From Lachnospiraceae bacterium (lineage in GTDB: Bacteria; Bacillota; Clostridia; Lachnospirales; Lachnospiraceae): 37,779 nt of DNA. The stretch is taken from positions 1-37,779 of the forward strand of contig CAAHDV010000227.1 in NCBI GenBank assembly GCA_900770535.1. The letters run 5' to 3'. The position numbers and the translations under genes are program-made. How positions within the stretch are numbered: position 1 is the stretch's first letter; each line of letters opens with the position of its first letter. This document shows, piece by piece, positions 1 to 8,183 of this stretch. The notes beneath the pieces are model-generated. The model was not told the DNA's origin. It worked only from the letters and a program-made list of their open reading frames with translations, and ran no database searches.

Positions 1-1
1 C

Positions 2-574
<573 letters not shown>

Positions 575-592
575 TAGAAGGGAGTAACGCTC

Positions 593-3500
593 ATGCCTGA
601 GACAAATGAAACTTATCAGCCATTGACATTTGATGCCATCAAAATTGGCCTGGCTTCCCCGGAGAAGATTCTGGAGTGGTCACACGGCGAGGTAAAGAGG
701 CCGGAGACCATCAACTACCGTACCTTAAAGCCGGAGCGCGACGGTCTGTTCTGTGAGCGCATCTTCGGACCGAGCAAGGACTGGGAATGTCATTGTGGTA
801 AATATAAAAAAATCAGATACAAAGGCGTAATCTGCGACCGCTGCGGCGTTGAGGTAACCAAGTCCAGCGTCCGCAGAGAGCGTATCGGCCACATTCAGCT
901 GGCTGCTCCTGTATCTCATATCTGGTACTTTAAGGGTATCCCGAGCCGTATGGGTCTCATTCTGGATATTTCCCCGAGAGTACTGGAGAAGGTTCTGTAC
1001 TTTGCGTCCTACATCGTTCTGGACGCAGGTCAGACCGGCCTGCAGTACAAGCAGGTGCTCTCTGAGAAAGAGTACCGCGAAGAAGTGGAGAAGTGGGGCT
1101 ACGGCAACTTCCGTGTCGGAATGGGTGCCGAGGCTGTTCTCGAGCTTTTAAAGAGCATCGATCTGGAGAAAGAGTCTGAAATGCTCAAACGCGAACTGAA
1201 AGAGTCCAGCGGCCAGAAACGTGCAAGAATCATCAAGAGACTGGAAGTTGTAGAGGCATTCCGCAATTCCGGAAACAAGCCGGAGTGGATGATCATGACC
1301 GTAATTCCGGTTATCCCGCCGGATATCCGTCCTATGGTACAGCTGGACGGCGGCCGTTTCGCAACCTCTGACTTAAACGATTTATACAGAAGAATCATCA
1401 ACCGTAACAACCGTCTTGCCCGCCTGCTTGAGCTTGGCGCTCCGGACATCATCGTCCGCAACGAGAAGCGTATGCTGCAGGAGGCAGTCGATGCCCTGAT
1501 CGATAACGGCCGCCGCGGCAGACCGGTAACCGGTCCTGGCAACCGTGCTCTGAAATCCCTTTCCGATATGCTGAAAGGTAAGCAGGGACGTTTCCGTCAG
1601 AACCTGCTCGGTAAACGAGTTGACTATTCCGGCCGTTCCGTTATCGTCGTTGGACCGGAGCTGAAGATCTACCAGTGCGGTCTCCCGAAGGAGATGGCAA
1701 TCGAGCTGTTCAAGCCGTTCGTTATGAAGGAGCTTGTTCAGAACGGAACCGCGCACAACATCAAGAGCGCGAAGAAGATGGTAGAGCGTCTGCAGTCCGA
1801 GGTATGGGACGTACTTGAGGATGTCATCAAAGAGCATCCGGTTATGTTAAACCGTGCACCTACCCTGCACAGACTGGGTATTCAGGCCTTCGAGCCGATC
1901 CTGGTAGAGGGTAAGGCAATCAAGCTGCATCCGCTGGTATGTACCGCGTTCAACGCAGACTTCGATGGAGACCAGATGGCAGTACATCTTCCGCTTTCCC
2001 AGGAAGCACAGGCTGAGTGCCGTTTCCTGCTCCTGTCTCCGAACAACCTGTTAAAGCCGTCTGATGGTGGCCCGGTAGCCGTTCCTTCCCAGGATATGGT
2101 ACTTGGTATCTACTATCTGACCCAGGAGCGCCCAGGCGCTGTTGGTGAGGGCATGATCTTCAAGAGCGTGAACGAGGCAATTCTTGCATATGAGAACGCT
2201 GCTGTGACCCTGCACTCCCGCATCAAAGTAAGAGTAACCAAGACCATGCCGGACGGCACCGAGAAGACCGGTGTTGTAGAGTCCACCCTTGGCCGTTTCA
2301 TCTTCAACGAGATCATCCCGCAGGATCTGGGCTTCGTTGACAGAAGCGTTCCGGGTAACGAGCTGGTACTTGAGGTTGACTTCCATGTAGGTAAGAAGCA
2401 GTTAAAGAAGATTCTGGAGAAAGTCATCAACGTGCATGGCGCTACCCAGACTGCTGTTACCCTGGATGATATCAAGGCAATCGGTTACAAGTATTCTACC
2501 AGAGCAGCCATGACCGTATCCATCGCGGATATGACCGTGCCGGCATCCAAACCGCAGCTTCTGGCAGACGCTCAGGCAACCGTTGACCGCATCGCAAAGA
2601 ACTTCCGCCGTGGCCTGATCACCGAGGAAGAGCGTTATAAAGAGGTTATCGATACCTGGAAGACCACCGATGACCAGCTGACCAAAGACCTGTTAGGCGG
2701 TCTGGATAAGTACAACAACATCTTCATGATGGCAGACTCCGGTGCGCGAGGATCTGATAAGCAGATCAAGCAGCTGGCAGGTATGCGTGGACTTATGGCA
2801 GATACAACCGGTCACACCATCGAGCTTCCTATTAAATCCAACTTCCGTGAGGGTCTTGACGTACTGGAGTACTTCATCTCCGCTCATGGTGCACGAAAGG
2901 GTATGTCCGATACCGCGCTGCGTACCGCAGACTCCGGTTACCTTACCCGTCGTCTGGTAGACGTATCCCAGGATCTGATCGTACGTGAGGTAGACTGCTG
3001 CGAAGGCAAGGATATCCCGTACATGGAGATCAAGGCATTCACCGATGGCAAAGAGACCATCGAGAGCCTGGAGGAGCGTATCACCGGCCGTTACATCGCT
3101 GAGACCATCACCGATCCGGAAACCGGAGAAGTGGTTGTAAAAGCAAACCATATGTGTACTCCGAAACGTGCAGCTGCTGTTATGAAGGCGCTGAACAAGA
3201 TGGGCCGTGACTCTGTCAAGATCCGTACCGTCCTTAGCTGTAAGTCTCACATTGGTGTCTGCGCAAAATGTTATGGTGCCAACATGGCAACCGGCCAGCC
3301 GGTACAGGTTGGTGAGGCAGTCGGCATCATCGCTGCACAGTCCATCGGTGAGCCTGGTACCCAGCTGACCATGCGTACCTTCCATACCGGCGGTGTAGCA
3401 GGTGGAGATATCACACAGGGTCTTCCTCGAGTAGAGGAGCTGTTCGAGGCTCGTAAGCCGAAGGGTCTTGCGATCATCACCGAGTTCGGCGGTGTTGTAA

Positions 3501-4258
3501 CCCTGAAAGATACCAAGAAGAAACGTGAGATCGTAGTTACTGATCCGGAGACCGGCAACTCCAAGACCTATCTGATCCCGTACGGTTCCAGAATCAAGGT
3601 TCAGGATGAGCAGGTAATCGAGGCAGGTGACGAGCTGACCGAAGGTAGCGTAAACCCGCACGACATCTTAAAGATTAAGGGCGTCCGCGCCGTACAGGAT
3701 TACATGATCCAGGAAGTACAGCGTGTATACCGTCTGCAGGGTGTAGAAATCAACGATAAGCACGTTGAGATGATCGTTCGTCAGATGTTAAAGAAAATCC
3801 GCATCGAAGAGAGCGGCGACAGCGATGTGCTGCCGGGCGTATCCATGGATGTTCTGGACTTCAACGAGATGAACGAGGCTCTGATCGCAGAGGGCAAGCA
3901 GCCGGCAGAGGGCAAGCAGGTTATGCTTGGTATTACCAAGGCATCCCTGGCTACCGATTCCTTCCTGTCTGCAGCATCCTTCCAGGAGACCACCAAGGTT
4001 CTGACCGAGGCGGCTATCAACGGTAAGGTTGACCATCTGATCGGTCTGAAGGAGAACGTCATCATTGGTCAGCTGATTCCGGCTGGTACCGGTATGAAGC
4101 GTTACCGTTCCGTAAAGCTCAACACAGATGTAGAGCCGCAGGATGAGATTGCTCTGGAGGATGACGATGAGATCCTGCTGTCCGGAGACAATGAAGAAGA
4201 TGACGACATGGTGGACGAGGCTCCGGAAGTGTTCGACATCGACGACAGCGAAGAGTAA
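593..4258 (+). CDS. rpoC: RNA polymerase beta-prime subunit
   Basis: Complete beta-prime subunit, 1221 residues, close to the size usual in Bacillota and shorter than the enterobacterial protein. The N-terminal zinc site is C66, C68, C81 and C84. The catalytic magnesium loop NADFDGDQM lies at residues 454-462, with three Asp. The second zinc site is C802 or C803 with C883, C890 and C893. The trigger-loop region with the [11 protein letters not shown] motif follows. The C-terminus is an acidic tail of Glu and Asp. Start: ATG eight or so bases after GAAGGGAG, 18 bp after rpoB. No gene follows on the same strand for 343 bp, and a long palindromic element lies directly downstream, so transcription may end or be processed there. 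Confidence 0.99.
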   Translation: MPETNETYQPLTFDAIKIGLASPEKILEWSHGEVKRPETINYRTLKPERDGLFCERIFGPSKDWECHCGKYKKIRYKGVICDRCGVEVTKSSVRRERIGHIQLAAPVSHIWYFKGIPSRMGLILDISPRVLEKVLYFASYIVLDAGQTGLQYKQVLSEKEYREEVEKWGYGNFRVGMGAEAVLELLKSIDLEKESEMLKRELKESSGQKRARIIKRLEVVEAFRNSGNKPEWMIMTVIPVIPPDIRPMVQLDGGRFATSDLNDLYRRIINRNNRLARLLELGAPDIIVRNEKRMLQEAVDALIDNGRRGRPVTGPGNRALKSLSDMLKGKQGRFRQNLLGKRVDYSGRSVIVVGPELKIYQCGLPKEMAIELFKPFVMKELVQNGTAHNIKSAKKMVERLQSEVWDVLEDVIKEHPVMLNRAPTLHRLGIQAFEPILVEGKAIKLHPLVCTAFNADFDGDQMAVHLPLSQEAQAECRFLLLSPNNLLKPSDGGPVAVPSQDMVLGIYYLTQERPGAVGEGMIFKSVNEAILAYENAAVTLHSRIKVRVTKTMPDGTEKTGVVESTLGRFIFNEIIPQDLGFVDRSVPGNELVLEVDFHVGKKQLKKILEKVINVHGATQTAVTLDDIKAIGYKYSTRAAMTVSIADMTVPASKPQLLADAQATVDRIAKNFRRGLITEEERYKEVIDTWKTTDDQLTKDLLGGLDKYNNIFMMADSGARGSDKQIKQLAGMRGLMADTTGHTIELPIKSNFREGLDVLEYFISAHGARKGMSDTALRTADSGYLTRRLVDVSQDLIVREVDCCEGKDIPYMEIKAFTDGKETIESLEERITGRYIAETITDPETGEVVVKANHMCTPKRAAAVMKALNKMGRDSVKIRTVLSCKSHIGVCAKCYGANMATGQPVQVGEAVGIIAAQSIGEPGTQLTMRTFHTGGVAGGDITQGLPRVEELFEARKPKGLAIITEFGGVVTLKDTKKKREIVVTDPETGNSKTYLIPYGSRIKVQDEQVIEAGDELTEGSVNPHDILKIKGVRAVQDYMIQEVQRVYRLQGVEINDKHVEMIVRQMLKKIRIEESGDSDVLPGVSMDVLDFNEMNEALIAEGKQPAEGKQVMLGITKASLATDSFLSAASFQETTKVLTEAAINGKVDHLIGLKENVIIGQLIPAGTGMKRYRSVKLNTDVEPQDEIALEDDDEILLSGDNEEDDDMVDEAPEVFDIDDSEE

Positions 4259-4288
4259 AAAGTTAATATAGCCTGACAGTAGTATCAG

Positions 4289-4463
4289 AAGGTCCGGGCA
4301 TGTAAGAAAACGACTTCCTATATTTTCACATATCGTTGTTTGCTTGCTTTCACAACAGATGTTCGCCTGCATCGGATTTGCATCCGCTGCATTCGGACAT
4401 CTGTGTTCAAAATGCAAACACTTGATATGCTGAAAATACCGGAAGTCGTTTTTATACATGCCC
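4289..4463. repeat. Long imperfect palindromic element (copy C), downstream of rpoC
   Basis: The stretch 4296-4463 folds on itself over its whole length of about 168 nt. The outer arms GGGCATGTA and TACATGCCC enclose further paired blocks: ACGACTTCC with GGAAGTCGT, TATTTTCACATATC with GATATGCTGAAAATA, and ACAGATGT with ACATCTGT. A small apical stem-loop sits at 4372-4387 (CGGAT with ATCCG). It begins with AAGGTCCG at 4289-4296, the same octamer that begins the two elements at 32409 and 32912. It also shares CAGATGTT at the same place inside the stem. No long T-run follows, so it is not a plain intrinsic terminator. It may be a MITE- or REP-like repeat or a structured RNA. Confidence 0.8.
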
Positions 4464-4601
4464 TGCGGTATTGGCTGTGTGAGAACTTTGGGGGCGCAAA
4501 TGCGCGTTGCTGTTTGCGCGGTGAGGTTTGATGTGATTAATGTGCGTTGGTGTTTGTACGGTGCATGATCGGTAACAGTTTGTAGAAAGTATGGGTATTG
4601 T
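4464..4601. repeat. Intergenic stretch with 40-bp-period direct repeat
   Basis: This is the rest of the rpoC to deacetylase gap. Two 25-nt copies at 4499-4523 and 4539-4563 (AATG-GCGTTG-TGTTTG--CGGTG) match at 21 positions and are exactly 40 bp apart. The first copy also sits in a small inverted repeat GCGCAAA/TTTGCGC. No convincing sigma-A promoter was found for the downstream deacetylase, so these copies could be regulator sites or decayed repeat sequence. Confidence 0.5.
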
Positions 4602-6050
4602 ATGAGTCAGTTACGTGGGGGAGAGAATTCGAATTTGAACAGGAATTCTGGAAGAAATACAGGTGGAAACGCACCGCAGCACCCTGGCCGGAGGGCGGGA
4701 CGTCCGCTTAGTGAGCGGGAAATCCGGGAGATGCGGGCGAGGAAGGCACGGAAGATGAAGCTGATGCGCCGCCGCAGACGGATTCTGCTTCTGGGCCTGC
4801 TTGCAATCTGCATTCTGACGGGAGTGCTGGTGGCTGCGGTTTCCGGGGCGGTACGGAAGCGGAAGGCGGAGAAGGCGGCTATGGAGGCTGCGGCTTTGCA
4901 GGAGAGCATGAGCGCATCTGCGGCAGAGGAGGAAAGCCGGGCTGCCGAGGAAAAGCAGGCATATCTGGCATCTCTGCCGGATATGGGGGCCATTTATGGA
5001 ATTGCTGTAAACGGAGTTGGCTGGAGCCATTTCTTCGCGGACAATTCCTACAGCATGGCACCGGCAAATTCTTACATCACAGCGATCCGCGCAACCTTAA
5101 GCGGACAGCCGGAGGGCATGAGCGGCACCATCCGCTACCGGGTGAACTTAAGCGGCACCGGCTGGCTGGACTGGCAGGAAGATGGAAATGAGGCAGGAGA
5201 TTCAGCTGGCAGCGCGCCGCTGGAGGGCATTGCCATGGAACTGACTGGCGACCTGGGGACCTATTATGAGGTGCTTTACAGTGTATTGCAGGATTCCCAA
5301 TGGACCGACTGGGTTTCGGACGGAACGGAAGCCGGAGCGGTTGGCGTGGGACTTCACGTAGACGGTGTGCGGATTTCTGTAGTGAAGCGGACCGGCAGCG
5401 AGGTTTATGCGGGAAATATTGATCCGAACCGGCCAATGGTGGCACTGACCTACGATGACGGCCCGTCGCCGACGGTAACCCCGCGGATCTTAAAGTGCCT
5501 GCAGGATAACGGTGGCCGTGCTACCTTCTTTATGGTGGGGCAGAAGGTCATTAAGAGCCCGGATGTGTTAAAAGAGATGGTAGCCCAGGGCTGCGAGGTA
5601 GCAAACCACACCTTTGACCATACGCTGATGACCAAGGTATCCCCGACCGATCTGGCGAATCAGCTGGTGGCAACGAATCAGGCGGTTTCGGATGCCTGCG
5701 GCATTTCTCCGGTGCTGATGCGTCCCTGTGGAGGCGCAAAGACGGATGCGGGCATGAACATAGCAGGCGCGATTTCCATGCCGGCTATTCTCTGGAGCGT
5801 TGATACCCTGGACTGGAAAACCCGGGATGCTTCCCAGACGATCCAGACAGTGCTTGAGAACGTAAAGGATGGAGACATCATTCTGATGCATGATCTGTAT
5901 GATGCGACCGGGGATGCCAGTGAGACCATCATTCCAGAGCTGGTAAGCCGTGGATTCCAGTTAGTAACGGTCAGCGAACTGGCTTCGTACCGGGGCGGTA
6001 TGATCCCGGGAAAGAGTTATTCCCAGTTTCGTCCGTTAAGCGCAAATTAA
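4602..6050 (+). CDS. Membrane-anchored polysaccharide deacetylase with ChW-like repeats
   Basis: A 482-residue carbohydrate esterase family 4 (NodB fold) enzyme, probably acting on peptidoglycan or another wall glycan outside the cell. A basic cytoplasmic N-terminus (about 60 residues, Arg-rich) precedes one membrane helix at 61-84, with no cleavage site evident. After an Ala/Glu-rich linker come two segments resembling Clostridial hydrophobic-with-W repeats (about 150-265; GWLDWQEDGNEAG and WTDWVSDGTEAG). The NodB domain is at about 275-470: metal motif TYDDGPS (Asp285, Asp286), HTFDH (His336, His340), then RPCGG, WSVDTLDWKTRD and LMHDLY (His430). RPCGG replaces the more usual RPPYG. The ribosome binding site before the ATG is weak. 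It stands alone between the rpoC palindrome and a LysR remnant. Substrate is inferred only. Confidence 0.88.
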   Translation: MSQLRGGENSNLNRNSGRNTGGNAPQHPGRRAGRPLSEREIREMRARKARKMKLMRRRRRILLLGLLAICILTGVLVAAVSGAVRKRKAEKAAMEAAALQESMSASAAEEESRAAEEKQAYLASLPDMGAIYGIAVNGVGWSHFFADNSYSMAPANSYITAIRATLSGQPEGMSGTIRYRVNLSGTGWLDWQEDGNEAGDSAGSAPLEGIAMELTGDLGTYYEVLYSVLQDSQWTDWVSDGTEAGAVGVGLHVDGVRISVVKRTGSEVYAGNIDPNRPMVALTYDDGPSPTVTPRILKCLQDNGGRATFFMVGQKVIKSPDVLKEMVAQGCEVANHTFDHTLMTKVSPTDLANQLVATNQAVSDACGISPVLMRPCGGAKTDAGMNIAGAISMPAILWSVDTLDWKTRDASQTIQTVLENVKDGDIILMHDLYDATGDASETIIPELVSRGFQLVTVSELASYRGGMIPGKSYSQFRPLSAN

Positions 6051-6260
6051 ATCAAAATCTTTCATTTTCTGGGCATAGTCCAGGGAAAGCTGAATCAGGT
6101 ACTTGTCTGCGGAGGTGAGCATGCGGTCTTTGGAGAAGATGATGTACCATTCCCAGCTTGGAATCTGATCCGGATAAAACCAGACGGAGCTGTTGCCCTT
6201 CTGCACATAGGACTGGGGCATAATGGTGCAGCAGAGCCCCGGAAATCTTTTCAGAAACAC
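6036..6260 (-). pseudogene. LysR-family regulator remnant (C-terminal fragment)
   Basis: A 74-codon open frame whose product resembles only the extreme C-terminal end of a LysR effector-binding domain. It reads GLCCTIMPQSYVQKGN, then WFYPDQIPSWEWYIIFSKDR, then an amphipathic helix ending in LSLDYAQK. It aligns by eye with the last 65 residues of the LysR protein at 13204-14142 (GITFYPRMFI through KEFIQTAKE). No DNA-binding domain is found upstream; the sequence before the GTG at 6260 is A/T-rich and non-coding in appearance. Its last codons overlap the 3' end of the deacetylase on the other strand. The most likely explanation is a regulator deleted down to its tail; a genuine small protein cannot be excluded. 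Confidence 0.55.
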
Positions 6261-6364
6261 TGGAGGTTTAAAAAAAGAGTGGCAAAGTTTCCAGAGCAGA
6301 TCTGGAGCGGCTGGAGACTGTGTTAAAAAAGGCTGGAGTGCGCTGAAGACCGGGAAACTTTAAC
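6261..6364. other. Gene-free stretch with spaced inverted repeat
   Basis: No gene is seen here. A 9-bp inverted repeat AAAGTTTCC (6284-6292) and GGAAACTTT (6353-6361) brackets about 60 bp in which CTGGAG recurs. The right arm ends just before the scfA -35 box, so the repeat might be a distal operator or the decayed end of a lost element. Confidence 0.35.
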
Positions 6365-6393
6365 TTGCGGATGCTCCCTGTATATGGTATAAT
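6365..6393 (+). promoter_or_regulatory. Sigma-A type promoter of scfA
   Basis: TTGCGG at 6365-6370 and a perfect TATAAT at 6388-6393 are separated by 17 bp. The expected start is near 6400, leaving a leader of about 80 nt before scfA. No comparably strong promoter is seen between scfA and secDF, so this one may serve the whole run to yajC. Confidence 0.75.
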
Positions 6394-6478
6394 CAACGCG
6401 AAAATGTACCGTTGCAGCCAATCGGGTCAGATCTGAAAAAGGCGGCAGCGGAAAACGACAATACAGGAGGCAGACATT

Positions 6479-6625
6479 ATGAAACACGTAAAGACTTTAA
6501 ACAATAAAACTCTGAAGGAGTCCATGAAGAAGGGCGGATGCGGCGAGTGCCAGACTTCCTGTCAGTCTGCATGCAAGACTTCCTGCACCGTTGGCAACCA
6601 GAGCTGCGAAAACGCAAACAGATAA
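6479..6625 (+). CDS. scfA: SCIFF ranthipeptide precursor (six cysteines in forty-five residues)
   Basis: A 48-residue peptide with an excellent AGGAGG ribosome binding site at 6465-6470, eight bases before ATG. It begins MKHVKTLNNKTLKESMKKGG, the leader, followed by a core with Cys21, Cys24, Cys28, Cys32, Cys36 and Cys43: exactly six cysteines, several in the TSC pattern. The family is known as SCIFF, near-universal in Clostridia. The radical SAM enzyme encoded next to it forms a thioether bridge from a cysteine sulfur to the core residue (commonly a Thr), giving a ranthipeptide. Work in other clostridia has linked such peptides to quorum-type control, but the general role is unsettled. At 147 bp the gene is easily missed by gene finders. 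Confidence 0.95.
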   Translation: MKHVKTLNNKTLKESMKKGGCGECQTSCQSACKTSCTVGNQSCENANR

Positions 6626-6676
6626 TTATAACTTTATTTTCTGTAAAACTGGAATAGTTACACGGTAAAAAAGATG

Positions 6677-6725
6677 GCAGAGGTAGATGAAGGTTCCGGA
6701 AAACGGAACTTTTATCTGCGTCTGC
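6677..6725 (+). terminator. Hairpin between scfA and scfB, possible attenuator
   Basis: The paired blocks are GCAGA/TCTGC (outer), AGAT/ATCT and GGTTCCG/CGGAAC (inner), closed by a short A-rich loop. No T-run follows, so it is a poor full terminator. It lies between a small, presumably abundant precursor and its maturase. A partial stop, RNA processing or mRNA protection site that gives more scfA than scfB message would fit. Confidence 0.5.
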
Positions 6726-6768
6726 CTATGTGTGTGTTAGGGACTAGATTAGATTAAGGAGATTTTGA

Positions 6769-8169
6769 GTGATTCATCAGTATAAGAATAACGGATATAA
6801 TATCGTCATGGACATTGCCAGCGGCTCTGTGCATGTGGTAGACGATGTAGTGTATGACGCGGTTGCAATGTTAGAGCCGGTCATCGGAGAGGTGATGTCT
6901 CCGGTGCAGATTCCGGAGACCGCAAGAAAGAACGCGGAGGCAGAGCTCTCCAGAACTTACCCGGCAGAGGATGTAAAAGAGGCACTGGACGAGGTTCAGG
7001 AGCTGATTAACGCAGAGGAGCTGTACACCAAGGACATTTACCAGACCTATGTGACAGACTTTAAAAAGAGAAAGACCGTAGTCAAGGCGCTGTGCCTGCA
7101 CATCGCGCATGACTGTAACCTGGGCTGCAAATACTGTTTCGCAGAGGAAGGCGAGTACCATGGCCGTCGTGCCCTTATGAGCTTTGAGGTTGGTAAGAAG
7201 GCACTGGATTTCCTGATAGCCAATTCCGGAAACCGTCACAATCTGGAGGTTGACTTCTTCGGCGGCGAGCCGCTCATGAACTGGGAAGTGGTAAAGCAGC
7301 TGGTGGAGTACGGCCGTTCTTTGGAGGAGCCGAACAACAAGCGTTTCCGCTTTACCATCACCACCAACGGCGTGTTGTTAAACGACGAGATCATGGATTT
7401 CTGCAACCGTGAGATGAGCAATGTCGTTATGAGCCTGGACGGCCGTAAGGAAGTAAACGACTACATGCGTCCTACCAGAAACGGACACGGCAGCAGCTAT
7501 GAGATTACCGTTCCGAAATTCCAGAAGTTCGCGAAGAGCCGTGCCGGCAAGGACTATTATGTCCGCGGCACCTTTACCCGTAACAACCTGGATTTCTCTG
7601 AGGATGTGAAGCATTTCGCGGATCTCGGCTTTGACCAGATGTCCATTGAGCCGGTAGTCGGCGCGGAGGATGAGCCGTACGCCATCCAGAAAGAAGATCT
7701 TCCAAAGATCATGGAGGAGTACGACAAGCTGGCCGTTGAGTACATCAAACGCAAAAAAGAGGGAAGAGGCTTCAACTTCTTCCATTTCATGATCGATTTA
7801 AACCAGGGGCCGTGCGTGGCGAAACGTCTTTCCGGCTGTGGTTCAGGCACTGAGTACCTGGCAGTTACCCCGTGGGGAGATTTTTATCCGTGCCACCAGT
7901 TCGTAGGTCAGGAAGAGTTCCTGATGGGCAATGTAGACACCGGCATCACCCGGACCGATATCCGGGATGAGTTCAAGCTCTGTAATGTCTACGCAAAAGA
8001 AAAGTGCAGAGACTGCTTCGCGAGATTCTACTGCAGCGGCGGCTGCGCAGCCAATTCCTACAACTTCCACGGAACCATTACCGATGCTTATGAGATCGGA
8101 TGCGAGATGCAGAAAAAGCGTATCGAGTGTGCGATCATGATTAAGGCGGCTCTTGCCGACGAAGAATAA
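6769..8169 (+). CDS. scfB: SCIFF radical SAM maturase with SPASM domain
   Basis: A 466-residue radical SAM enzyme that installs thioether cross-links in the ScfA peptide. Residues 1-100 form an N-terminal region consistent with the RiPP recognition element that binds the leader. The [4Fe-4S]-SAM motif is C116, C120 and C123 (CNLGCKYCF), followed by FFGGEPLMNW. The C-terminal Cys-rich SPASM region holds two auxiliary clusters: CVAKRLSGCGSGTEYLAVTP with GDFYPCHQF, then CRDCFARFYCSGGC and a last Cys in GCEM. It starts with GTG seven bases after AAGGAG (6756-6761); no better ATG is in frame nearby. It is followed 14 bp later by secDF. Assignment rests on family pattern and on the adjacent precursor. 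Confidence 0.96.
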   Translation: MIHQYKNNGYNIVMDIASGSVHVVDDVVYDAVAMLEPVIGEVMSPVQIPETARKNAEAELSRTYPAEDVKEALDEVQELINAEELYTKDIYQTYVTDFKKRKTVVKALCLHIAHDCNLGCKYCFAEEGEYHGRRALMSFEVGKKALDFLIANSGNRHNLEVDFFGGEPLMNWEVVKQLVEYGRSLEEPNNKRFRFTITTNGVLLNDEIMDFCNREMSNVVMSLDGRKEVNDYMRPTRNGHGSSYEITVPKFQKFAKSRAGKDYYVRGTFTRNNLDFSEDVKHFADLGFDQMSIEPVVGAEDEPYAIQKEDLPKIMEEYDKLAVEYIKRKKEGRGFNFFHFMIDLNQGPCVAKRLSGCGSGTEYLAVTPWGDFYPCHQFVGQEEFLMGNVDTGITRTDIRDEFKLCNVYAKEKCRDCFARFYCSGGCAANSYNFHGTITDAYEIGCEMQKKRIECAIMIKAALADEE

Positions 8170-8183
8170 AAAGGAGAAAAAAG

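Noticed and set aside
2693..3661. 322-codon minus-strand frame inside rpoC
   Set aside because: It is antisense to a fully conserved part of rpoC; no ribosome binding site or recognisable domain.
4340..4531. 63-codon plus-strand frame after rpoC
   Set aside because: It lies within the long palindrome and has no ribosome binding site.
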